This document shows positions 49,207-57,250 of a stretch of DNA of 64,000 bases, one piece after another. Position numbers and translations under genes: made by a program. This DNA is from JAVBNT01 sp031551355 (lineage in GTDB: Bacteria > Vulcanimicrobiota > CADAWZ01), in NCBI GenBank assembly GCA_031551355.1, contig JAVBNT010000020.1, forward strand, positions 62,001 to 126,000, in the 5' to 3' direction. The notes beneath the pieces were generated by a model. It ran no database searches. It saw only the letters and a list, made by a program, of their open reading frames with translations, and had not been told where the DNA came from. Position 1 is the stretch's first letter; every line of letters starts with the position of its first letter.

Positions 49207-50067
49207 TCATCTTTTTTTGAACCAATAAAGTTTGCTGTGTTTTTCCACCCATTCGGCCGTTTCTTTTATCATTGTATCATAGTCAGGTATACGATAAGCA
49301 AAGTATGTTCTGTTATTGAGGAGCGTTTTGTCTACTGCAAAATCGGCGCACGGTCTGATGGTTATATTCATTTTTCCGAAGTGTTTTTGCATCAGGCAGA
49401 GCAGACTATATTTATCTATATTTTGATTCGGGGTTAAATGGTATAATCCCGTTAGATCCTGACGTACGGCGGCATCTATTGCTTTTGCCAGCTCTATGGT
49501 TGTAATTCCGTTCCAAATGGCTTTCGTAAAGCCGCTTATTTCTCCGTTCTGTTTTAAAAACCAGTTTAATAGACCGCTGCCTTCAGGATCTGTATCCGGG
49601 CCGATAATTGACATTCTGAAGGTCAAATCTTTATCGTTAACGATTTCCCCCAGTGACTTTGTCCTGTCGTAGATTGTCTCGCCGTCCGGACTTGAGTCCT
49701 CAGAGTAAGGAGCCGTTTTTCCGGAAAAAACACAGTCGGTGCTCAGATGAATGATTTTTGTCTTTGAGCTCCTATAATGGACCGCCAGCATTTGCGGCAG
49801 GTAAGAATTTACAAGTATTGCCAAATCCGGTCTTTTTTCCGATGTTTTTTGCAGCAGGCCGATTGCATTGACAATTACATCCGGCTCTATTTTATGAAGC
49901 CAATTTTTAAGGGTTTCAAAATCAGTAACGTCAATTCTTTCGTTCTTATCGCTGGTTTTAACACTTCTGGACATACCGTAAACATCATATTTCTGCTCTT
50001 TCAGGTATAGCGCTATTGTATGGCCGGCCATACCGGTAACGCCTAGTATCGCTATTTTTTTATTCAT
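49207..50067 (-). CDS. RmlD-like nucleotide-sugar 4-ketoreductase
   Basis: A 286-residue SDR with GVTGMAGH (8-15), STDCVFSGK and YDRTKSLGE, which holds the YxxxK catalytic pair. It belongs to the RmlD substrate-binding family. In the UDP-N-acetyl-L-quinovosamine route an RmlD-type enzyme (WbvR) reduces the 4-keto intermediate made by an FnlA-type dehydratase, whereas CapF/WbjC proteins of the L-fucosamine route are longer. Its size fits the former. The upstream 180 bp contain a strong hairpin. Confidence 0.85.
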   Translation of the reverse strand: MNKKIAILGVTGMAGHTIALYLKEQKYDVYGMSRSVKTSDKNERIDVTDFETLKNWLHKIEPDVIVNAIGLLQKTSEKRPDLAILVNSYLPQMLAVHYRSSKTKIIHLSTDCVFSGKTAPYSEDSSPDGETIYDRTKSLGEIVNDKDLTFRMSIIGPDTDPEGSGLLNWFLKQNGEISGFTKAIWNGITTIELAKAIDAAVRQDLTGLYHLTPNQNIDKYSLLCLMQKHFGKMNITIRPCADFAVDKTLLNNRTYFAYRIPDYDTMIKETAEWVEKHSKLYWFKKR

Positions 50068-50105
50068 GACTTTCTCACTTCTTATTTCATAATAACTTTA
50101 CAGAA

Positions 50106-50153
50106 ATAAATCAATCTTTTGGGGAAATACATTTCCCAAAAAGATTGATTTAT
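50106..50153. terminator. 22-bp hairpin between the epimerase and reductase genes
   Basis: ATAAATCAATCTTTTGGGG and its complement pair over 22 bases with one G-T, around the loop TACA. All surrounding genes are on the minus strand, so it may attenuate transcription or stabilise an mRNA end. T-richness downstream is weak. Confidence 0.6.
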
Positions 50154-50247
50154 ATAAAAATGGAAATAGCAATTTTGCCAACATAGTCATACAGTCTTTA
50201 AAATTTTAAACACAGTTAAATTTGTCAGGTTGTTACAGAAGTTTTAC

Positions 50248-51369
50248 TTAGCCTGTTTTCCAAACTGTCCTATTTATATAATCTTTATAACTGAGTATAA
50301 TCCTTACGACTTTTTTGGAAACATTGTCGCTTTCATAGTCGGGAACTGTTTTTACCGGCTTAGAGTCTTCATGATACTGCGATACGACGACATCAATGGC
50401 ATTTATTACGTCTTCTTTCTTAAGCCCGCACATAATCAGTGTTCCCTCGTCCATGCCTTCAGGTCTTTCGTGGGCGTTTCTGACTGTTATCGCCGGAAAG
50501 TGGAGCAGGGAGGACTCTTCCGTAATTGTTCCGCTGTCGGAGATGACGCAGTAGGCATTTTGCTGCAGTTTGATATAATCTGCAAATCCCAGAGGTTTCA
50601 TGAACTCGATAAGTCCGTCGGTCAGCAGCTTTTTTTCTTCGAGAAGTTTTCTTGTCCTGGGATGTGTTGAAAATATTATTCTTTTTTTGTATTTGGCGGT
50701 AATTGCATTCAGGGAGTCAATAAGATTTTTGAAGTTATCATCATAATCGGTATTTTCTTCCCTGTGGGCACTGACGACAAAAAAGTCCTTTTCGGCAAGG
50801 TTAAGCCTGTCAAGAACGTCACTATCGGCTATTTTTTCTTTTTGCTTTAAAAGTACCTCTTTCATGCTTGAACCGACTTTTATTACTGTTTCCGGCGGTA
50901 TTCCTTCGTCCAGCAGGTATCTTCTGGCATGTTCGGTCAGTGTCATATTTATGTCACTTAAATGATCAACTATTTTTCTGTTAATTTCTTCGGGAACTCT
51001 TTGATCGAAACAGCGGTTGCCGGCTTCCATATGGAATATGGGTATTTTATTTCTTTTTGCCGATATTACTGACAGGCAGGAGTTGGTATCTCCGTAAAGG
51101 AGAACGGCGTCCGGCCGGTTTGTTTTGAAGAGCTCATCGGTTTTTATAATCACGTTGCCAATTGTTTCCGCCGGTGTTTTGCCTGCGGCTTCCAGAAATA
51201 TATCCGGTTTCCTGATGCCCATATCTTCAAAGAAAATGCCGTTTAGCTCATAATCGTAATTTTGACCGGTATGAACCAGTATATGGTCCGTATATTTGTC
51301 TAGTTCCTCTATTACACAGCTCAGCTTTATTATTTCCGGCCTGGTGCCGACGATCGTCATTACTTTCAT
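50248..51369 (-). CDS. UDP-N-acetyl-L-sugar 2-epimerase (FnlC/CapG/WbjD-like)
   Basis: A 373-residue non-hydrolysing 2-epimerase. MTIVGTRPEIIKL opens the protein, and HMEAGNRCFDQRVPEEINRK is the form of the signature found in CapG/WbjD rather than WecB (which has EAGLRT). Further marks are GDTNSCLS, SAHREEN and SDSGTITEESS. It converts the C2 configuration of the reduced UDP-L-sugar. It directly follows the dehydratase gene; a 16-bp tandem duplication spans the junction and supplies its GAAGGA ribosome binding site. Confidence 0.9.
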   Translation of the reverse strand: MKVMTIVGTRPEIIKLSCVIEELDKYTDHILVHTGQNYDYELNGIFFEDMGIRKPDIFLEAAGKTPAETIGNVIIKTDELFKTNRPDAVLLYGDTNSCLSVISAKRNKIPIFHMEAGNRCFDQRVPEEINRKIVDHLSDINMTLTEHARRYLLDEGIPPETVIKVGSSMKEVLLKQKEKIADSDVLDRLNLAEKDFFVVSAHREENTDYDDNFKNLIDSLNAITAKYKKRIIFSTHPRTRKLLEEKKLLTDGLIEFMKPLGFADYIKLQQNAYCVISDSGTITEESSLLHFPAITVRNAHERPEGMDEGTLIMCGLKKEDVINAIDVVVSQYHEDSKPVKTVPDYESDNVSKKVVRIILSYKDYINRTVWKTG

Positions 51370-51370
51370 A

Positions 51371-51402
51371 ATTAATATCCTTCGTTATTAATATCCTTCG
51401 TT
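51371..51402. repeat. 16-bp tandem duplication at a gene junction
   Basis: ATTAATATCCTTCGTT occurs twice in direct succession. One copy covers the dehydratase stop codon and final residues, the other the ribosome binding site of the 2-epimerase gene. Confidence 0.9.
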
Positions 51403-52425
51403 GTATTCATTGCTTTCCAGTTCTTTTTTAATATAGTCAAGGTTTATCAGGATATCTTTTATTTCATCTTTTGTTAACAATTCCGTATTGTGTGATGTAT
51501 AGTCCTCGGCCTCTGTGATAATTTCTTCTCCGTCGACAAAATATTTTCCATAATTCAAATCCCGGTTATCCATTTGAACCATGAAAAAATTGCCCATGTC
51601 CTTGGCTTTGACTCTCTCTTCACGGGTCAGCAGTGCTTCATAAAGCTTTTCTCCGTGCCTGGTACCGATACACTTTATTTCCGAATCCGAATTGAAAATT
51701 TCTTTCATAGCCTGCGCCAGATATGCAATTGTTGTTGAGGGAGATTTTTGTACAAAGATCTCGCCTCCGGAGGCATGCTCATATGCGAAAAGTACCAGAT
51801 CTACGGCCTCTTCCAGAGACATCATAAATCTTGTCATCTTGGGATCCGTAACGGTTATCGGCTGCCCCTGTTTTATCTGTTTGGCAAACAAAGGAATTAC
51901 GGAACCTCTGGAGGCCATTACATTTCCATACCTTGTTATTGATATTACCGTATTCCTGTTTCCCATACGTGACTTTGAGATTGCCAGCTTTTCCATTAAA
52001 GCTTTCGATATTCCCATAGCGTTAATAGGGTAAACCGCTTTGTCAGTCGAAAGGCAGATAACTTTTTTGACATCGTTTTCTATGGCGGCATTCAGTACGT
52101 TTTCCGTCCCGAGAATGTTTGTTCTGACTGCTTCCAACGGGAAAAACTCACATGACGGTACCTGTTTTAAAGCTGCTGCATGGAATACATAATCAACGCC
52201 GAACATTGCCGAATAAATACTGGAATATTCTCTTACATCCCCGACGAAAAATTTTATTTTATTGTTTTTGTATTCATTTCTCATATCATCCTGTTTCTTT
52301 TCATCACGGGAAAAGATGCGGATTTCCCTTATATCCGTTGTTAAAAAACGTTTAAGTACTGAGTTTCCGAAAGATCCGGTTCCACCGGTAATAAGCAGTG
52401 TCTTTCCATCAAACATTATTGGCAA
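51388..52425 (-). CDS. UDP-GlcNAc inverting 4,6-dehydratase (FnlA/CapE/WbjB-like)
   Basis: A 345-residue SDR making UDP-2-acetamido-2,6-dideoxy-L-hex-4-uloses from UDP-GlcNAc. GGTGSFG is at 14-20. The catalytic motif is MGISK (137-141), with methionine in place of the usual tyrosine, a hallmark of this inverting group. TRYGNVMASRGSVIPLF follows as expected. With the 2-epimerase, reductase and cupin it forms a route to UDP-L-QuiNAc or UDP-L-FucNAc. It has its own promoter. Confidence 0.92.
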   Translation of the reverse strand: MPIMFDGKTLLITGGTGSFGNSVLKRFLTTDIREIRIFSRDEKKQDDMRNEYKNNKIKFFVGDVREYSSIYSAMFGVDYVFHAAALKQVPSCEFFPLEAVRTNILGTENVLNAAIENDVKKVICLSTDKAVYPINAMGISKALMEKLAISKSRMGNRNTVISITRYGNVMASRGSVIPLFAKQIKQGQPITVTDPKMTRFMMSLEEAVDLVLFAYEHASGGEIFVQKSPSTTIAYLAQAMKEIFNSDSEIKCIGTRHGEKLYEALLTREERVKAKDMGNFFMVQMDNRDLNYGKYFVDGEEIITEAEDYTSHNTELLTKDEIKDILINLDYIKKELESNEYNEGY

Positions 52426-52515
52426 TTTCCCCTTAAATTTTTTTATGATATATTTATTTAGCTATTGGCAGCCGTATTTCCTATATAGGGCGGTGTATTT
52501 TTGCTTTTATACAAA

Positions 52516-52543
52516 AATATAGAATGTTTAAAAAGCAATGCAA
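52516..52543 (-). promoter_or_regulatory. Promoter of the amino-sugar genes
   Basis: On the minus strand, TTGCAT (52538-52543) and TATATT (52516-52521) are 16 bases apart. The start would be about 85 bases before the dehydratase ATG. The gap 52426-52717 holds nothing else I can recognise. Confidence 0.55.
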
Positions 52544-52717
52544 AACTCAACCTGTTTTTAAAAGCAGTATTATCCCATGTTTTTGAACTTGAGGTTCAGG
52601 AATCTAATTTATGTAAATCCCGTTAAAAACGTTATCGTATTATGTGTTGTACGTATTTTTATCAATTTTGCCCGCAGCCGATTTGTAAAGTTTTTTATAT
52701 TCTCCGGAGAAACCGGT

Positions 52718-55081
52718 TTAGTCTCTTATCTGCCGGATTATTTTTTTTATCGTATCGGAAAGCCCATGTTTTCGTGTGTTATTTATTACGGTGGAAATAA
52801 TCTGCCCGGGACCGTAAAGTTCCATATTATATTTTAGTTTTTCTGCAGCCCTGCCCAGGTTTTTAGCAATTAATTTGTGAAATGGTCCGCCGGACTCTCT
52901 GTTTGCCGGATATGCCCAATCAAAGGGATCTGTTTGCATATGTTTTTGCAACTGTTCCAAAATGTGCTTTGACTCCGTATCCAGGTGATGCCTGCTGATT
53001 ACATCCTTGTATACGTCTATAATCCTCGATGTATATACTTCATGGTTATATTGTGATTGTGCAAATTTAAGTGACTTTTCACCTCTGTATTGCAGCTCCT
53101 GCGGATTGTCCATTAGTCTCTGAAGTTCCATTGTGTAAATACTGTCGTTATTCTCAACGGCAACACCGCATCCCGGGGCATTTATTGTGTCCGGCAGTGC
53201 TGTTCCTTTAGTTGCCAGCACTGTTTTTCCGCAGCTCATAGCCTCAATAGCCATCATCCCAAATGATTCCTGCTGCGATGGCATCAGAAATATATCGCAT
53301 GCCTGATAAAGGCTTGCAAGCAGATTGTCATCTGAAATCCATTCATATTCTTTTACATTGAATTTTTTGGCGAATTCCGTTAACGATTTACAATGGGACC
53401 CCACTGCCAGAAGGGTTGTTTTCTTTTCGGAGTTCAATTTTGTCAGTGCTTTTTTTATAAGTTCCAAGCCTTTATAGGGGTTTTCATCTGCGCGGAACAT
53501 TATCACCGGTGAATTTTCTTCAATGCCCAATTCCTTTCTGGCAAGGTTTGAGGCTCTTGGTTTGAACACTGTCTGGTTAACGCCGAAAGGGACAAGGTAT
53601 TGCGGGAGATCTTTTGTTATCGGTGATTTTTTTATTTTTTCCATCATCCAGGCGGATGCGGCAATTACTGATATTTTTGAATTTTGTATTGCCATACGCT
53701 TCAGTTCAAAATTCAGAGCTGTATTATCTTTTGACATTTTGAACGGTGAGTCAAGATTTGGGCAGTCGCCGCAACCTGTTTGCCATTTTTCACAGCCGAA
53801 ACTGTGAATGCAGTGCCCGCTGAGCGCCCAGGGGTCATGGAGGGTCCATACGGATGGCTTCATTCTGGACATTATAGGCAAAAAATTGATGTTGAAAAAA
53901 TAATTATGTATCAGATGGTAATGCACGATGTCAGCTTCATGAAACAGACGGTTGTAAATAATGTCGAGCGCAAAAGGGTGTAACGCGCAGTGCGTATCGT
54001 AGGTGCTTTCGAGCTCCGCCATTTTTTTTTGCAGTATTCTTTTTTTGTTGTCTGAAAATATGCTGAATGTATTTGGATCTTTGGACAGCTTGCTTAAAAC
54101 AAGGTGATGTGAGCGTATGTTTTTTTCACTAAGATAATAATGAAGGTCATGTCCGTTGAATTTGTTACCCTTGAGATCGTTATCTCCTATCTGCAAATTA
54201 TTGATATGATTTTTGAGTATTTCTTTATATTCCGATACATTTGTTTTGTCTTGTTTGCGGCACAATGACAGACAGTAAGCTGCCTTGTTGTTGTCAATAC
54301 CTCTTAGTGCGGCTAGAAAAAAATTGAAATCCTTGTCGCTTAGAGACCTCAGTTCATCAAAAAATAAAATAGTTGCATTTGTAAATAGCTGCTCTCTTTC
54401 CTGTATAACCTTCAGCTTTTTACTATTTGTATCCTGAGCTTCATGAATTCTTCCTTTAATTAACGGCTGCGGTATATGTATAAATCTGTATTCTTCTTTT
54501 AAGAGTTTGAACCATAAGTCATAGTCCTGTGTGGTTCTTAATTCTTCGTTAAAGAGTCTACGGTTTTTGAAGGCTTCGGAAGGGAGTAGAAGGCTGCAGC
54601 CATGGATAGCTGAGGAGAAAAGTTTTTTTAAATTATCAATAAGAAGTTCTTCCGCCTGTTTGGGAAGCCTTACCGCGCATTCGCTGTTGCTGTAGGTGTT
54701 TATAAGAATGTAGTCGGAGAATATTATGGTTTTTGAGGAGCACGGTGAATTTTTGAGGAATAATAACTGTTGCTCCAGTTTTTCTGGCAGATAGAGATCG
54801 TCGTGGCTTAACCAGGAAATATATTCACCTTTGGCCTCTTTTATTGCCAGATTAAGGGCCGTTGCGACGCCGCCGTTCTCTTTTTTTAAATATTTTATTT
54901 TATCTCCATACGATAAAGCTATTTTTTCCGTTGCGCCATTATCTGCGGAGCCGTCATTTACAACAATTATTTCAGTATTTATATATGTTTGTGACAGAGC
55001 GCTGTCAATGGCTTCCTTTAAATAGTTAGAACCGTTATATACGGGTATGATGATTGAAACAAGGGGATTTAAGTTCTCCAT
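52718..55081 (-). CDS. GT2-GT4 fusion glycosyltransferase
   Basis: A 787-residue fusion. The GT2 domain (about 8-270) has SIIIPVYNGSNYL, VNDGSAD and SHDD. The GT4 domain (about 370-710) belongs to another branch than those at 39-44 kb: WTLHDPWALSGHC and CEKWQTGCGDCP are typical of WcaC/AmsD-type enzymes, and SQQESFGMMAIEAMSCG carries E-x7-E. The C-terminal helix HGLSDTIKKIIRQIRD may bind the membrane. The gene lies between Wzt and the amino-sugar genes, so it probably acts early in chain assembly, which is inference. Confidence 0.9.
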   Translation of the reverse strand: MENLNPLVSIIIPVYNGSNYLKEAIDSALSQTYINTEIIVVNDGSADNGATEKIALSYGDKIKYLKKENGGVATALNLAIKEAKGEYISWLSHDDLYLPEKLEQQLLFLKNSPCSSKTIIFSDYILINTYSNSECAVRLPKQAEELLIDNLKKLFSSAIHGCSLLLPSEAFKNRRLFNEELRTTQDYDLWFKLLKEEYRFIHIPQPLIKGRIHEAQDTNSKKLKVIQEREQLFTNATILFFDELRSLSDKDFNFFLAALRGIDNNKAAYCLSLCRKQDKTNVSEYKEILKNHINNLQIGDNDLKGNKFNGHDLHYYLSEKNIRSHHLVLSKLSKDPNTFSIFSDNKKRILQKKMAELESTYDTHCALHPFALDIIYNRLFHEADIVHYHLIHNYFFNINFLPIMSRMKPSVWTLHDPWALSGHCIHSFGCEKWQTGCGDCPNLDSPFKMSKDNTALNFELKRMAIQNSKISVIAASAWMMEKIKKSPITKDLPQYLVPFGVNQTVFKPRASNLARKELGIEENSPVIMFRADENPYKGLELIKKALTKLNSEKKTTLLAVGSHCKSLTEFAKKFNVKEYEWISDDNLLASLYQACDIFLMPSQQESFGMMAIEAMSCGKTVLATKGTALPDTINAPGCGVAVENNDSIYTMELQRLMDNPQELQYRGEKSLKFAQSQYNHEVYTSRIIDVYKDVISRHHLDTESKHILEQLQKHMQTDPFDWAYPANRESGGPFHKLIAKNLGRAAEKLKYNMELYGPGQIISTVINNTRKHGLSDTIKKIIRQIRD

Positions 55082-55175
55082 AGCCTTTCCTTGTGCTTCT
55101 TTTTGAGTGTAGGGTATTTTTACACCGAATCTTTATCATTTCGTTGGTATTACTTCGCCGGAATATCAGACTTTA

Positions 55176-56420
55176 TTATTTTTTATTTATTTTCCATTCA
55201 TGCTCTAATCTGAACAGTCCGTATTCCTGGATTTTTGAATCCGTTGCGAATGAATATATCTGGGTCTGGTAATCGTAAATGATACTTCCATGCGTCTGGG
55301 CGGACACGTTTAACCAGTAACTGCCTTTTATCAAATTGAGCTTATCGATCTTTAAGATTGCTTCGCCGGTTGTATTTTTATTGGCATTTTTTATTTCATT
55401 TTCATCGAGCAGTGAATTTGTTGCAAAGCAACTCGTTCCATCAGCGGAGAAAAAATGAACACCGAAACCGAGGGCTTTAACCGGAGTATTTACTTTGAAG
55501 GAAATCACTACGGAGACTTTTTCGCCAACCGTGAAAAGTGTTTGCTCACTGCCATTGGAATCAAGCATTTTAACGCCTGTAATTTCTGCATGTTTTATTG
55601 TTTCTTCTTTGTGTTCCTCTGCGGATGTATCGCATTTTGACTCTGTGTTGGCCTTTATTTTATTTTTTTCATCGATGGAACTTCTATATTTGTCGTTCAT
55701 GCTTAGTGCGTATGCTCCGGCAACTTCCTGTGGAGGACCGTCTTTCTTGATGATTCCGTCCTGAAGCCAGAGAGCGCGGTCACAAAATTTTTCGATATTG
55801 TTTATTTCATGGGTGACAAGTACTATCGTGACACAGTTTCGCCTGAACTCCATCATTTTTTCAAAGCATTTTTTCTGGAAATTGGTGTCTCCCACGGCGA
55901 GAATTTCATCAATAAGAAGTATTTCCGGATTTATATGTATCGCTACTGAAAAAGCCAGTTTTAAATACATACCCGACGAGTAGGTCCTTACCGGATTGTC
56001 AATGAAGTGCCCTAATTCTGAAAAGTCAATGATTGAATCTATATATTTGTCCACCTGCTTTTTGGACATCGCAAAAATTGAGGCGTTTGTATAGATGTTT
56101 TCGCGGCCGGTAAAATCAGGGTGAAATCCGGCTCCGAGTTCGATAAGGCTTGAAACTCTGCCGTTTACCTCTATTTTGCCGGTGTTAGGGTAAAGTATTC
56201 CGGCAATTAATGACAGCAATGTGCTTTTACCGCATCCGTTGTGTCCTATTAGACCGACGGTTTCGCCTTTTTTGATTTCAAAGCTTACATCTTTTAAGGC
56301 GTAAAACGGGGTATAGTCATTACTCCGCAGCCGTAGAATTTTTTCCTTAAGGGTCAATGGTTTGTCATGGAATATTTTAAATGTTTTTGATACATTTTTT
56401 ACTGATATTGCTGTTTTCAT
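55176..56420 (-). CDS. wzt: Polysaccharide ABC exporter ATPase with carbohydrate-binding tail (Wzt-like)
   Basis: A 414-residue subunit that powers export of an undecaprenyl-linked glycan. Walker A GHNGCGKST is at 59-67, signature YSSGM at 147-151 and Walker B ILLIDE at 167-172. GAGFHPDFTGRENIY (97-111) is the Wzt-type loop. A C-terminal beta-sandwich domain (about 265-414) corresponds to the part of Wzt that recognises the modified end of the finished chain, so export is probably coupled to a terminal modification. It starts at the base after the Wzm stop codon. Confidence 0.92.
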   Translation of the reverse strand: MKTAISVKNVSKTFKIFHDKPLTLKEKILRLRSNDYTPFYALKDVSFEIKKGETVGLIGHNGCGKSTLLSLIAGILYPNTGKIEVNGRVSSLIELGAGFHPDFTGRENIYTNASIFAMSKKQVDKYIDSIIDFSELGHFIDNPVRTYSSGMYLKLAFSVAIHINPEILLIDEILAVGDTNFQKKCFEKMMEFRRNCVTIVLVTHEINNIEKFCDRALWLQDGIIKKDGPPQEVAGAYALSMNDKYRSSIDEKNKIKANTESKCDTSAEEHKEETIKHAEITGVKMLDSNGSEQTLFTVGEKVSVVISFKVNTPVKALGFGVHFFSADGTSCFATNSLLDENEIKNANKNTTGEAILKIDKLNLIKGSYWLNVSAQTHGSIIYDYQTQIYSFATDSKIQEYGLFRLEHEWKINKK

Positions 56421-57200
56421 TTATAAATCCTCTGCGAATGTCCGCTCGCATTTTTGAAAAACGTAAAAACCGATTATGAATAGAACTACGGCAGCCGTGA
56501 ATGCTGAGGCCAGTGCAAAAAGATTTGGCATTTTGCCATAAAAAATTATATCCCTGTAGCTGCCGATAATTCCGGCCATCGGGTTGCATAATAATATGAT
56601 TTTCTGATATTTTACAGGAAACATTGATATATCATAAAGTATTGGCGTAAAATACAGCCAGGCCAGGGTTAAAATTCCTATTATTTGCTCAAGATCGCGG
56701 AATTTGACATTAAGGGCAGAGATTAACATACAAAGGGAACTTGCAAAAATAAACTGTATAAGAACTATTATCGGTAAGAACAGAATATATACCGTAAGGG
56801 GTATTTTTGAAATAATAATGGCCAAAATTACTATGGGGATGCAATATATATAATCCACAATGTAAGTTGTAGCTACGGAAAGAGGTAATATCAATCTGGG
56901 GAAATATATTTTTTTTACAAGACTGACGTTATTGACGATTGCTCCGAGAGAGCCGTTCAGGGAAGTAACAAAACTTGTCCATGGCAATAACGCTACAAAG
57001 AGAAACATTGCATAGTTGGGGATTTGTACCCTCAAAATAAACGGAAAAATTGTTGCATATACCGCCAGTTGAAGCAACGGATTTACAAATGTCCATAAAA
57101 AACCTAAAAAGGAAGCTTTATATCTGGACCTTAATGTTTTTTTTACAAGACCGAATAGCATTTCCCTGTAAGCATATAATTCTTTGAATTTATTTATCAT
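56421..57200 (-). CDS. wzm: Polysaccharide ABC exporter permease (Wzm-like)
   Basis: A 259-residue ABC-2 permease with six hydrophobic segments. The N-terminal LVKKTLRSRYKASFLGFLW and NPLLQLAVYATIF are characteristic of Wzm/RfbA/TagG permeases, and the C-terminal part has CNPMAGIIGSYRD. It forms the membrane channel with the adjoining Wzt ATPase. The overlap-free junction (stop next to start) means strict coupling. Neither a flippase (Wzx) nor a polymerase (Wzy) gene is present, which fits ABC-dependent export. Confidence 0.92.
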   Translation of the reverse strand: MINKFKELYAYREMLFGLVKKTLRSRYKASFLGFLWTFVNPLLQLAVYATIFPFILRVQIPNYAMFLFVALLPWTSFVTSLNGSLGAIVNNVSLVKKIYFPRLILPLSVATTYIVDYIYCIPIVILAIIISKIPLTVYILFLPIIVLIQFIFASSLCMLISALNVKFRDLEQIIGILTLAWLYFTPILYDISMFPVKYQKIILLCNPMAGIIGSYRDIIFYGKMPNLFALASAFTAAVVLFIIGFYVFQKCERTFAEDL

Positions 57201-57250
57201 GTATTGCTCTGTTTATAAATATTTAAAGGCAGCGATTTGGCTTGCCTTAG

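Noticed and set aside
50106..50153. Hairpin considered as an insertion-sequence end or REP unit
   Set aside because: Only one full copy is present, with no transposase or target duplication. An mRNA-end hairpin is simpler.
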